From: Rhodobacterales bacterium
GTDB taxonomy: Bacteria > Pseudomonadota > Alphaproteobacteria > Rhodobacterales > Rhodobacteraceae
Direction: 5' to 3'
Length of the DNA stretch: 64,000 nt
Assembly (NCBI GenBank): GCA_025362795.1
Contig: JANYFE010000067.1
Location: 24,427 to 88,426, forward strand
Below are positions 44,839-53,657 of this stretch, in pieces; the stretch's first letter is position 1; each line of letters begins with the position of its first letter. The position numbers were made by a program, and so were the translations under genes. The notes beneath the pieces are model-generated. The model was not told where the DNA came from. It searched no databases and saw only the letters and a list, made by a program, of their open reading frames with translations.

Positions 44839-45924
44839 TCAGCAAATCGCCTGCCCCTCGGCGTCGAACAGGTTCGCGCCGGTCATGTCCAGCGTCACGT
44901 CCACCTTCAACCCCGGCATTTGATCGAAATCCTCATCGCATTTCACGATCATCGGGCCATGCGGGCCGGACAGATGCAAAATGGTCTCGCCGCCAAGGTG
45001 CTCGGCCAATGTCACTTCGCCCTGAATTTTATCCACGCCGTCCACCGCGCGCGCGACCTGCAGTTTTTCCGGCCGCAGGCCCAGTGTGACGTTGGTACCC
45101 GCCGCGGCCGAACCTGCGACACCGGAAACCACCACCCGCGGACCGCTGTCAAGGTGCAGCGCGACCTGCCTTCCGTCCTGCGAGATCACCTTTGCCGGAA
45201 ACAGATTCATCGTCGGGCTGCCGATAAAGCCCGCCACAAACAGGTTCGCTGGGTGGTGATAGATGTCACGCGGCGTGCCGACCTGCTCGATCCGCCCGCC
45301 TTTCAGCACGATGATGCGGTCGGCAAGCGTCATCGCTTCGACCTGATCGTGGGTGACGAAAATCATCGTGGTCTGCAACTCACGGTGCAACCGGGCGATC
45401 TGGCTGCGCATTTCGACCCGCAGCGAGGCATCCAGATTGGACAGCGGTTCGTCAAACAGAAAAACCTCTGGCTTGCGCACGATGGCGCGGCCAATCGCGA
45501 CGCGCTGCCGCTGGCCACCGGACATGGCCTTTGGCAGACGGTCCAGTAGGTCGGTAATCTGCAACAGACGCGCCGCATCCCGCACCCGGCGGTCCACCTC
45601 TGTGCTGGCAACCTTGGCCCGCCGCAGGCCGTAGGCCAGATTGTCATAGGCCGACATATGCGGATACAGCGCGTAATTCTGAAACACCATTGCCACGCCC
45701 CGTGCGGCGGGCGCCCGTTCTGTCACATCCTGCCCGGCAATTTCGATGCTGCCATAATCCACATCCTCCAGCCCGGCGATCATCCGCAGCAGCGTGGATT
45801 TGCCGCAACCCGAAGGGCCGACAAATACCACCAACTCTTTGTCCTCGATGGTCAGATCAATTCCCTTGATCACCTCGATGCTGCCGAACTGCTTGCGCAC
45901 GCCTGTCAAGATGACCGAACTCAT
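44839..45924 (-). CDS. carbohydrate ABC transporter ATP-binding protein (UgpC type)
   Basis: This 361-residue ATPase has Walker A GPSGCGKST, signature MSGGQRQRVAIGRAIVRKP, Walker B VFLFDEPLSNLDASLR and the switch His in IFVTHDQVEAMTLAD, then a C-terminal regulatory domain with VTLGLRPEKLQVA. It is the last gene of the minus-strand operon running from 52.1 kb and powers the two adjacent permeases. Confidence 0.92.
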   Translation of the reverse strand: MSSVILTGVRKQFGSIEVIKGIDLTIEDKELVVFVGPSGCGKSTLLRMIAGLEDVDYGSIEIAGQDVTERAPAARGVAMVFQNYALYPHMSAYDNLAYGLRRAKVASTEVDRRVRDAARLLQITDLLDRLPKAMSGGQRQRVAIGRAIVRKPEVFLFDEPLSNLDASLRVEMRSQIARLHRELQTTMIFVTHDQVEAMTLADRIIVLKGGRIEQVGTPRDIYHHPANLFVAGFIGSPTMNLFPAKVISQDGRQVALHLDSGPRVVVSGVAGSAAAGTNVTLGLRPEKLQVARAVDGVDKIQGEVTLAEHLGGETILHLSGPHGPMIVKCDEDFDQMPGLKVDVTLDMTGANLFDAEGQAIC

Positions 45925-45937
45925 GGGCGGACTTCCT

Positions 45938-46798
45938 TCATTTCAGACCTTTCGTCGCCAGACCTTGCTGGAAGAAGCGTTGGGTGAACAAGAACAGGAC
46001 CACCATCGGCACCGCCGTGAACGTGGCACCCATCATGGAAATCGACCACTCCACCGCGCGCTGCGACCGGAAGGTGAAAAGACCGACCGATAGCGGAAAG
46101 TCCTCGCGGGTTTTCAGGTATATGAGCGGGCCAAAGAATTCGTTCCAGGTGTACACGATCGCAAACAGGGCCACGATCACCAGCGCAACCCTGACCTGCG
46201 GCAAAACGATCTGCCACCAGATGCGGAATTCGGAAGCACCATCAAGACGGGCGGCATCCATCAACTCGCGCGGCACGCTCAGAAAAAACTGCCGCAACAT
46301 GAAGATATAGAAGGCGTCGCCAAAAAAGGACGGCAGGATCAGCGGCCAGTAGGTGCCATTCAGGCCAAGTCTGGACCAACCGATATAGGTTGGCAGAAAC
46401 GTGACGATCGGCGGGATCAGCAGGGCGCAGATGGTAAACGCAAAGACCAGGTTCCGGCCGCGCCAGCGCAGACAGGCGAAAGAATAGGCCGCGAGCGCGC
46501 ATGAAAAGCAGGTGCCAAAGGCCACCGCGCCCGCATAAAAGACCGAATTGGCAAACTGGCGCAGAAACGGAAAGTCGGTACGCGCGAAAAGCGCCGATAC
46601 GTTTTCCCAGCGGATCGGATCGGGAAACCAGGCAATCGGCTGCGAGAAGATTTCGATGTTGGATTTGAAGGCGGATATCACCATCCAGTAAAACGGCAGC
46701 AGGAATATCGCCGCGAAAAGCAACATGACGCAGTGGTAAATGATGCTCGACACCAGATGCCGCGGGGCGGTGCGCCGCCGGATCAAATCGGTCGTCAT
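45938..46798 (-). CDS. carbohydrate ABC transporter permease (CUT1, MalG type)
   Basis: A 286-residue permease with six predicted helices and the EAA loop ELMDAARLDGASEFRIWWQI. The start at 46798 overlaps the partner permease stop (46795) by ATGA. It forms the membrane channel with that partner. Confidence 0.92.
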   Translation of the reverse strand: MTTDLIRRRTAPRHLVSSIIYHCVMLLFAAIFLLPFYWMVISAFKSNIEIFSQPIAWFPDPIRWENVSALFARTDFPFLRQFANSVFYAGAVAFGTCFSCALAAYSFACLRWRGRNLVFAFTICALLIPPIVTFLPTYIGWSRLGLNGTYWPLILPSFFGDAFYIFMLRQFFLSVPRELMDAARLDGASEFRIWWQIVLPQVRVALVIVALFAIVYTWNEFFGPLIYLKTREDFPLSVGLFTFRSQRAVEWSISMMGATFTAVPMVVLFLFTQRFFQQGLATKGLK

Positions 46799-47736
46799 CG
46801 GCCTTCCCCTTCATAGTAAACCCAGCTTTTGGCCGTGCGAAAGATCAGCAGTGTCAGCAGAAGCACCGTGACAAACAGCACCGTCGCCATCGCGGCGGCA
46901 TAGCCTACGTTGAAATAGCGAAAGGCCGCGCGGTACAGAACAACCATATACATCAGCGTGGATTCCGCCGGCGCGCCGGTCGTGCCGCCAATGACCAGCG
47001 CTTGGGTAAACACCTGAAAAGACGAGATGATGCCGATCACCATATTGAACAGGATCACCGGCGTGATCATGGGAAGGGTGATCCAGACGAGCTTGTGCCA
47101 GGCGCGTGGGCTGTCCAGATCGGCCGCTTCGGAAATCTCTTTGGGTATGTTCTGCAAGCCGCCCAGAAACACCAGCGTCTCTACCCCCAATGGCCAGAGG
47201 CTCAGCATTATCAATGTCCAAAGCGCCACGTGCGGGTCTTTCAGCCAGTCGGGCGGATCCAGACCGAAAGCCCCCAGGATCAAGTTGACCGGACCCGCGC
47301 CGGGCGTCAGCAACAGCATGAAGACAATGGAGCCTGCCACAGCGGGCATCAAAAACGGCAGGTAGAAGATGGTCCGGTAAAATCCCGAAAGCGCCGTCGC
47401 ACGGTTCAAAAACATCGCCAGTCCCAGCGCCAGGACCAGCTTGATCGGAACCGAGACCAGCGCATAGGTTGCCGTCACCCGCACCGACGCCCAGATCGCG
47501 GAATCCTTCCACATCGCTTCATAGTTACCCCAGCCAATCCATTTCGGCGGACCGGCAATCTGGAACTTCGCCTGCGCAATGACAAAGGTCAGCACCAACG
47601 GGATGAAGGTAAAGACGACCAGTGCGGTCATCCAGGGCAAGGCGAACAGCACACCGGCCCGCGCCTCGCTTCGACCGGCGCGCTTGCGCCGGGGACCGCG
47701 CGGATCCCCGGCGCTGGAAGGAAGCTCGGCCACCAT
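46795..47736 (-). CDS. carbohydrate ABC transporter permease (CUT1, MalF type)
   Basis: A 313-residue permease with a charged N-terminus, a first helix in VLFALPWMTALVVFTFIPLV, and the EAA loop EISEAADLDSPRAWHKLVWI. The ATG at 47736 shares its A with the binding-protein stop (TGATG), so unlike the other importers here there is no hairpin between binding protein and permease. Confidence 0.92.
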   Translation of the reverse strand: MVAELPSSAGDPRGPRRKRAGRSEARAGVLFALPWMTALVVFTFIPLVLTFVIAQAKFQIAGPPKWIGWGNYEAMWKDSAIWASVRVTATYALVSVPIKLVLALGLAMFLNRATALSGFYRTIFYLPFLMPAVAGSIVFMLLLTPGAGPVNLILGAFGLDPPDWLKDPHVALWTLIMLSLWPLGVETLVFLGGLQNIPKEISEAADLDSPRAWHKLVWITLPMITPVILFNMVIGIISSFQVFTQALVIGGTTGAPAESTLMYMVVLYRAAFRYFNVGYAAAMATVLFVTVLLLTLLIFRTAKSWVYYEGEGR

Positions 47737-49115
47737 CAGCCGGCAAGCACCCGGTCCAGTTCGGCTTGCGATGCCACCTGCGCTTCGGCCAGCGCATCCT
47801 TTGGCGTCGCGGCCTTGGTATAGATCTTTTCGATCGCAAGCTTGAGCTGGTCATTGCCAAAGCCCTGAACCGGCGAGTCCCACATCGGCGTCACGATCTT
47901 CGCCTGTTCGCTGTAGAAGGCCGTCGTCTCCTTGGCGAACTCTTCGCCGCGATGGTCTACCAGAATCTTCGGAGGTGCCAGCTTGACCAAAGAATTGGTC
48001 GGGATATCCGGAACATTCTCGAACCAGGTGACCGCGCCTTCGGTCGAAAGATAGGTCAGATAGTCGAAAGCGGCCTGCGGATTAAGCGAGTTGGCGGGGA
48101 TCACGAACCAGTTCGGCCAGACACCCGAAACTGTCGCACTGCCCGACGGACCCACCGGATGCGGCGCCAGATCCCACCGCGTGAAGTTGGGCGCCGGGTC
48201 GTAGATATCGCCCATCAACCAGCTGCCGGAATGCAGGCCCGCCAGACGGCTTTCCCGGAATGCCGCAGGCTGGCCGGTCGTCCCGTTCGCATAGCCGGAC
48301 GCAAAACTGCCCGAGCGGTCAACGAGGTTGATGTCGCCCTTGTATTCTTCGTTCATCCAGTCAACGAAGAAATTGAACATCTCGATGTTTTCTTCGCTGT
48401 CGAATGTGTATTTGTAGTTGGCCGAGTCGTACAGTTTGCCGCCGTTCAGGGCGGACCATATGGCAAGCGATTCAGCCTCACGGTGCGGCATGAATCCCGC
48501 GACTTTCAGCGTGTCGCCATCCCAGACCGTGAATTCTTTCGACAAAGCCCGCATCTCGACCCATGTTTTCGGGAAGGACGCGCGGTCTGACTTGATGCCT
48601 TTGGCTTCAAACATTTCCGCGTTGTACCACATGGAGTAGATGCCCGCCGTCACCGGCAGCCCATAGGTCTTGCCCTTGAACTGGCACGACGCCAGCAGGC
48701 CGCCCGGCCAGGTATCAATGTTGATGATGGATTTCGCCATCATGTCGTCCAGCGCCAGGAACGCACCTTGGGTGCCCAGCGACACCGGCGCATCCCAAAG
48801 CAGCGACATGTCGGGCGGGTTGCCCCCGGTGATCGCCCCGATCAAAGCCTGATTGAAGGCGGTATCCTGACCCAGCCCGCACACAGTCTCGGCCGATGCC
48901 AGCTCTTTGTGCTTTGCAGTCCAGTCCGTCAGCATCCCGGTCTGGACCTTGCAGAACAGGTCAGAGCCTCCGGGCAGCCACAGCAGAAGTTGGCCCTTGG
49001 CCTGGGCAAATGCAGCGCCCGGCAGGGTCATCGTCGCGGCAGCTGTCGCCGCGGTTCCGAGCAGAAAACTCCGGCGGTTCAGCGTCTCCGGCTTGGCAAA
49101 TGTTGGATAGGCCAT
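47736..49115 (-). CDS. carbohydrate ABC transporter substrate-binding protein with Tat signal
   Basis: A 459-residue family-1 solute-binding protein. The N-terminus carries a twin-arginine signal (NRRSFLLGTAATAAATM, cleavage near AFA-Q), so it is exported folded. Mature motifs include LLLWLPGGSDLF and GLPVTAGIYSMWYNAEMFEA. A GGGAGAAG ribosome site precedes the ATG. It delivers the substrate of the minus-strand operon; ligand unknown, with sugars or polyols the likely class. Confidence 0.92.
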   Translation of the reverse strand: MAYPTFAKPETLNRRSFLLGTAATAAATMTLPGAAFAQAKGQLLLWLPGGSDLFCKVQTGMLTDWTAKHKELASAETVCGLGQDTAFNQALIGAITGGNPPDMSLLWDAPVSLGTQGAFLALDDMMAKSIINIDTWPGGLLASCQFKGKTYGLPVTAGIYSMWYNAEMFEAKGIKSDRASFPKTWVEMRALSKEFTVWDGDTLKVAGFMPHREAESLAIWSALNGGKLYDSANYKYTFDSEENIEMFNFFVDWMNEEYKGDINLVDRSGSFASGYANGTTGQPAAFRESRLAGLHSGSWLMGDIYDPAPNFTRWDLAPHPVGPSGSATVSGVWPNWFVIPANSLNPQAAFDYLTYLSTEGAVTWFENVPDIPTNSLVKLAPPKILVDHRGEEFAKETTAFYSEQAKIVTPMWDSPVQGFGNDQLKLAIEKIYTKAATPKDALAEAQVASQAELDRVLAG

Positions 49116-49135
49116 GCGTCTTCTCCCTTGGTTGG

Positions 49136-50131
49136 TCAGAATGGTAGCGTAGGCCGGTGCGCCGGCTCTTGTGTATGAACTGTGGCAACAGCTGCCCCGA
49201 TCAGGCCCGCGTCAGGCCCAAGAGCCGCTTGCAGGATCGGCAGGCCGTGCCGGTATCCCTCCCAGCGACCGGCGCGAATTGCGGCTTTCAAGCTGGCAAA
49301 ATAGGGCCCGGCCGCGGAACCCAGGCCGCCGCCAATAACCAGTCGGCCCGGGTCAAGCGCATTCACCAACAGCGCCAGCACCTGGCCAAGCGTCTGTGTG
49401 GCGTGGTCGATCACCGCGATGGCATGCAAGTCGCCCGCAGCAGCAGCGGCCAGCACATCTTCGGCCCGGCTTCCTGGCGCAAAGGCGTCGGCGATCGCCG
49501 GGCCAGAGGCGATATCTTCCACGGTATGCCGCGAAACTTTGCCACAATGGGCACAGGCCGCGGTCACCGGACCGTTGGCGATGACCAGTGCAGCTCCATT
49601 TGCTCCGGCATAGGCTCGGCCGTGCTGCACCAGCACCCCGCTGACGCCAGTGCCGATGGTCACATAGTAGAAATCCTCGTCACCGCGCCCCGCGCCGAAC
49701 TGCGCCTCGGCCAGGGCGGCGGCGCGGACGTCCGAAGACAGGACAACCGCGCAGCCGGGGGCAAGCTCGTTCATTCGGGCAGCCAGACGACCCTGCACAT
49801 CCAGCCCTCGCCATTTGATGCGATAGTCACTGGCGACGTTGCCGGACAAATCCACAAGTTCGGCCACACCGACGCCAACCGCCACAGGCGCCAGGCCCAG
49901 GGTCTGTGCCGTGGCCATCAACTGCAGCGCCATCTCGACCACATCGCCCAGAATCGGCGCACCACCACGCGCAGTGTCGGTCGGCATCTGCACACGCGCC
50001 GTGACCTGTCCGGTCGCCAGATCGACAATGCCGCCGGCGATCTTTGTGCCACCCACGTCAATCCCAATGGCGTGACGACCCTCGGCAACACCGGGAGCGG
50101 GTTGATTGCCAAAGGCCGCCACGCGCTGCAT
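49136..50131 (-). CDS. ROK family sugar kinase-like protein
   Basis: A 331-residue ROK protein. The phosphate-binding loop AIGIDVGGTKIAGGIVD and the second glycine-rich site GRLVIGGGLGSAAGP are intact. The zinc motif, usually CxCGxxGCxE, reads CAHCGKVSRHTVEDIASG, lacking the last cysteine. No helix-turn-helix is present, so it is a kinase rather than a repressor. It probably phosphorylates the imported sugar or a product of the dehydrogenases. The ATG at 50131 shares its A with the stop of the bicupin gene. Confidence 0.82.
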   Translation of the reverse strand: MQRVAAFGNQPAPGVAEGRHAIGIDVGGTKIAGGIVDLATGQVTARVQMPTDTARGGAPILGDVVEMALQLMATAQTLGLAPVAVGVGVAELVDLSGNVASDYRIKWRGLDVQGRLAARMNELAPGCAVVLSSDVRAAALAEAQFGAGRGDEDFYYVTIGTGVSGVLVQHGRAYAGANGAALVIANGPVTAACAHCGKVSRHTVEDIASGPAIADAFAPGSRAEDVLAAAAAGDLHAIAVIDHATQTLGQVLALLVNALDPGRLVIGGGLGSAAGPYFASLKAAIRAGRWEGYRHGLPILQAALGPDAGLIGAAVATVHTQEPAHRPTLPF

Positions 50132-50991
50132 CAGCTTGTCGCCTTGTAAAGGGGCGCCACGCCGAACACGAATTCCGCTGGCTCACCGCCCATGTTGAAG
50201 GCGCGATACTTGGTGCCTTCCGGGATGTAGAACCCGTCCTTGGGGTGCAATTCGAACCAAACCGGCGATGCTTCAGGATCGTCAATCAGGATATTCACGC
50301 GCCCCGACAGGACGTAAATCCCCATCGACCCGCCGTGGCATTGTACCGCGCTGCGCCCGCCAGCCGCCAGCCGCACCGTTCCGGCGGTCAGCTGGTCCGT
50401 CGAGGCGATGATCCCGGTCAGCACCCGCGGATCAGAAGCGTCCAGCGACCACAGCCGATCCGCCTCGCGCAGGACATGCAGTTTGGCTCCGGCCTTTGCC
50501 TCTGCCTGTTTGGCGGGCCAGTGGCCGATCAGTTCACTGCGTTCATAGCGCGAGGTCGAGATATAAGGACGGGTCGCGGCATATTTTCCAGAACTGCCGG
50601 TCGACGGCGGCGGCGCGAAAAACTCCAGCACGCGCAACTCCTCCTGGCCCCAGGCAAACGCATGGTGCCAGGTGTCTTTCTGAAAGAACACCGACTCGCC
50701 GGTCTTGACCAGATGCACCTCTCCGGTTTCCGGGTTGGCGATCACCATGGTGCCCATCAAGACATACAGCACCTCGTCGGCGGCAAAGACCGTGCGAAAG
50801 CTTTCGGAATGACGAAAGCCGTCGCCTGGGGGCATGCCGAACACCAGTTGGTGGATCTTGTCGGATGATACGTAGATCCAGTCATCCACCAGCCCCGCCG
50901 CCGCATCGCCCCAGATGTGCCGGGTCACCTGGGCGTATGGGATCGGCGCGGGTCCGTCAAAGACTGGGCGGGGCGAAGATTTATAGGCCAT
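50131..50991 (-). CDS. bicupin protein (cupin-type sugar isomerase or dioxygenase-like)
   Basis: About 286 residues from the ATG at 50991. Two cupin domains are visible. The first has PPGDGFRHSESFRTVFAADE and FFQKDTWHHAFAWG; the second has VRLAAGGRSAVQCHGGSMGI and PKDGFYIPEGTKYRAFN. The histidines and Glu of the first are consistent with a metal site. Bicupins in sugar operons act as isomerases or oxygenases. It overlaps the kinase gene and lies 4 bp after the dehydrogenase gene. Confidence 0.78.
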   Translation of the reverse strand: MAYKSSPRPVFDGPAPIPYAQVTRHIWGDAAAGLVDDWIYVSSDKIHQLVFGMPPGDGFRHSESFRTVFAADEVLYVLMGTMVIANPETGEVHLVKTGESVFFQKDTWHHAFAWGQEELRVLEFFAPPPSTGSSGKYAATRPYISTSRYERSELIGHWPAKQAEAKAGAKLHVLREADRLWSLDASDPRVLTGIIASTDQLTAGTVRLAAGGRSAVQCHGGSMGIYVLSGRVNILIDDPEASPVWFELHPKDGFYIPEGTKYRAFNMGGEPAEFVFGVAPLYKATS

Positions 50992-50995
50992 CCCC

Positions 50996-52090
50996 CTACT
51001 CCGGCGCGTGGTCAAGATGGGGTGCCGTCCGTCCACTGTCCTTGTCAAAGCGCGGCGGCGTGAAGGTAGAGACGATGGGCAACGCCTGCCCAAGGCGCCC
51101 GCTTTCCATCGATTTCGACATGATTTCCAGAACATGATAGGCGTGTTCGGGCGAATTGACGGGCTTGCGCCCTTCATGGATCGCCTGGATCAGATCGCGC
51201 ACGCCATCCGTCCAGCGCCACTTTTTCCGGATCTCGTGGTCTTGCCAGAACCCGTCCTTGTTGCGCCACAGCTTGTAGCCGTAGGGGTCCCAATCCTCGC
51301 CTTTCATGTTGATCGTGCCTTCGGTCCCGTAAATCTCGATCCCCGAAACATCATAGCGCTGCATGGTGAAACCGGTGGTCACCACGGCAAAACACTGATT
51401 GCCGAAATCCAGCAGCAGCTGGAAGTTGTCGTCGGTCTGCACAGTGATTTTCTGGTTGTTGACCATCCGCTCGGGGATTGCGATGCCCGTCATCGCCAAG
51501 ACCCGCTTGGCCGGGCCCAGCAGTCCGGTCAGCGTGGTGACGTTATAGACGCCCAGGTCGTACATCGGGCCGCCCCCGGGCTCATAAAAGAACGGATCCC
51601 AGTCCGGACCCGCCCAACCATACAGACCGCGCGCCGTCAGCGGACGGCCAATGTCGCCCGACTGGATGTGCCGCCACATGTCCTGGTAGGTTTCCGACAG
51701 TGTGACATGGGGGGCGCAGACAAAATGGCCCTTGCTGGTTTTCGACAGCGCCAGCAGCTCTGCCGCATCGGCAAGATCCATCGACATCGGCTTTTCAACC
51801 AGCACGTGCTTGCCGGTCAGCAGCGCCTCTCGCGTCAGCTTGCCATGGGTCTGCATGCCGGTCAGGATCAGAATGACATCGACATCCGGATGGTTCAAAA
51901 CCTCGCGGTAATCGGTGGTAAAAGCCGGAATGCCCCAGCCGCGCGCCCGTTCCGCATGACCCGGCCGCAGGTCGCTGGCGATGATGATCTCGCAGTTGTT
52001 GCCTTCCATGTTCAGGATGCGAATGTGCGGGACATACTTTTCCGACACGCTTCCCAAACCGATCACGCCCAGCCGCACCGTCTTTGACAT
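50996..52090 (-). CDS. Gfo/Idh/MocA family oxidoreductase, first gene of the minus-strand operon
   Basis: A 364-residue dehydrogenase (start at 52090; the upstream in-frame extension lacks family features). Opening VRLGVIGLGSVSEKYVPHI, EKP motif in VLVEKPMSMDLADAA, and C-terminal RGLYGWAGPDWDPFFYEPGG. It is a clear paralogue of 42042-43136. It heads the operon dehydrogenase, bicupin, ROK kinase, binding protein, two permeases, ATPase, and faces a LuxR gene across about 320 bp. Confidence 0.9.
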   Translation of the reverse strand: MSKTVRLGVIGLGSVSEKYVPHIRILNMEGNNCEIIIASDLRPGHAERARGWGIPAFTTDYREVLNHPDVDVILILTGMQTHGKLTREALLTGKHVLVEKPMSMDLADAAELLALSKTSKGHFVCAPHVTLSETYQDMWRHIQSGDIGRPLTARGLYGWAGPDWDPFFYEPGGGPMYDLGVYNVTTLTGLLGPAKRVLAMTGIAIPERMVNNQKITVQTDDNFQLLLDFGNQCFAVVTTGFTMQRYDVSGIEIYGTEGTINMKGEDWDPYGYKLWRNKDGFWQDHEIRKKWRWTDGVRDLIQAIHEGRKPVNSPEHAYHVLEIMSKSMESGRLGQALPIVSTFTPPRFDKDSGRTAPHLDHAPE

Positions 52091-52414
52091 CACAGTCTCC
52101 CTCACATCCAACCGGCTGTCCCCGGAACTTGGCAAAGGATGCGCCCGGAACGGGCCCCTTGACAATTGTGCCTTTAGTCATGTGGCGCAGGGATCGAAAC
52201 GGACCCGGCAGGATGACCAAAGGCACATTGCGCAGGTGCCCGATGTTGTCGAAACTGGCGAACGCATGGAGGCAGAGGTGAAAAAAGTGATCGAATCGCA
52301 ATCGGTTGGCCAGACAAACCCGCCCGAGGCACCTGCCCTATCGGTGCGCCCTCAGTGGTGGCGGCTTGACTTGGTCGCCAATTGCGAGCCCGTTTGTGGA
52401 CGTGCATCAAGGGC
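52091..52414. other. intergenic region between the dehydrogenase operon and the LuxR gene
   Basis: This stretch should hold the promoters for both divergent units. TTGACA occurs at 52159-52164 but has no matching -10, and I see no convincing palindrome or small gene. Confidence 0.35.
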
Positions 52415-53467
52415 GTGACCAGCTTGAAACCCGCCAAAGTCAACAAACCGCAGCTTGCCTGGCTGACCGCGCAGGCGGTCGACGGACTTGGGGCGGCAGA
52501 TTTTTATGACCGGCTTCTGGATATTCTAAGCTCGGCAGCGCGGCACGATCTGGCAGCACTTGTGCGTTATTCTCGCGCCGCACCGCCCGATCTGATCATT
52601 CCCAGAATCGAGCCAACCGCGCCGATGATGGCGTACTACCAGCACTTTTACGCCTTTGATCCGTTCTACCGACATTGGAAAAGCGGCGGCAAAACCGGGG
52701 TTTACCACCTGCGCTCGATGGATGAGAACATCGGCAGCAGCCTGTACGCGCGCGAATTTCTCGCGGCGATGTCGATCAGTGACGAGATTGCGGTGTTCCT
52801 GCCCGCGATGGGCGACGCCTGTCCCACCCTGATCCTCGACCGCGCGGCCGGCAACTTTACCAAGCCCGAATTGGCGCGCGTCCGCGCCCTTTTCCCGCTG
52901 TTGTCGGCGCTGCACAACCGGCATCTGGGCGAGTTCATCGCCTCTGGCATGGCGTCCCACGCCTCGCCCATCGGTCAGCATCGCCCCCTCCGGTTGGTCG
53001 ACGACAACGGTATCAGCGTGTTCGAGACGCAATCCTGGATCGACATCGCCGCGCGAACCGACAAGGGCGTCGCCGAGGCGCTGGCGGTCATCACGGAACG
53101 CGGCCCTTGCGTTGTAAATCTGCCCGGCCATCTGATCCTGCGCCGCACGCAACTGCCCAGTGATTTTGGCCCCGCACCGAACGGCTATTGCGACGAAGTG
53201 ACACCGGACACCGGGCAGAAGGGTGGCCAAGGCCTTGAACTGCCGACCAGAATGGCTGCCCAGTTGTCAGAACGCGAGCAACAGATCGCCTTGAAAATGC
53301 TGCAGGGCAATCCTGTCATCGCGATCGCCAAGAAATTGCAACTCAGCCCCGGCACCGTCAAGAACTACCGCACCAGCATCTATCGCAAGCTGGACATCAC
53401 CACAGAACGCGAACTGTTCGGCGAGTTCATTGCAGAGATGTCAGGCAGCGAAGGCGGCCCGACCTGA
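52415..53467 (+). CDS. LuxR family transcriptional regulator
   Basis: About 350 residues. The C-terminal LuxR helix-turn-helix is clear (about 285-340: LSEREQQIALKMLQGNPVIA, KKLQLSPGTVKNYRTSIYRK, LDITTERELFGEF). The N-terminal 250 residues form a putative sensory domain (YYQHFYAFDPFYRHWKSGG) without an obvious autoinducer motif set. The start is uncertain: GTG 52415 is my choice, with the open frame extending to TTG 52382 and another TTG at 52427. Its target is unknown; the convergent aminotransferase or the polyamine-type binding protein are candidates by position. Confidence 0.82.
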   Translation: MTSLKPAKVNKPQLAWLTAQAVDGLGAADFYDRLLDILSSAARHDLAALVRYSRAAPPDLIIPRIEPTAPMMAYYQHFYAFDPFYRHWKSGGKTGVYHLRSMDENIGSSLYAREFLAAMSISDEIAVFLPAMGDACPTLILDRAAGNFTKPELARVRALFPLLSALHNRHLGEFIASGMASHASPIGQHRPLRLVDDNGISVFETQSWIDIAARTDKGVAEALAVITERGPCVVNLPGHLILRRTQLPSDFGPAPNGYCDEVTPDTGQKGGQGLELPTRMAAQLSEREQQIALKMLQGNPVIAIAKKLQLSPGTVKNYRTSIYRKLDITTERELFGEFIAEMSGSEGGPT

Positions 53468-53657
53468 CAACTGCACCCGTCGCGGTGCGGTGGCGCTGTC
53501 CGTCCAGCCATCAAGACGAAAAAAACTCCGCAAGCCAGACCTTGCTGCCGCCCGAGGCATGCGGCGGGCGACGGTGCGCGGCAGACCCTCCGATACCAAC
53601 CACGGAAACCGGGGGGGCGGCCGCAGTGAAAGCCCGCCGACACCTCCGCCTTTCAGA

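Noticed and set aside
52159..52164. TTGACA as a promoter for the LuxR gene
   Set aside because: No -10-like hexamer at 16-18 bp; the box alone is not evidence.
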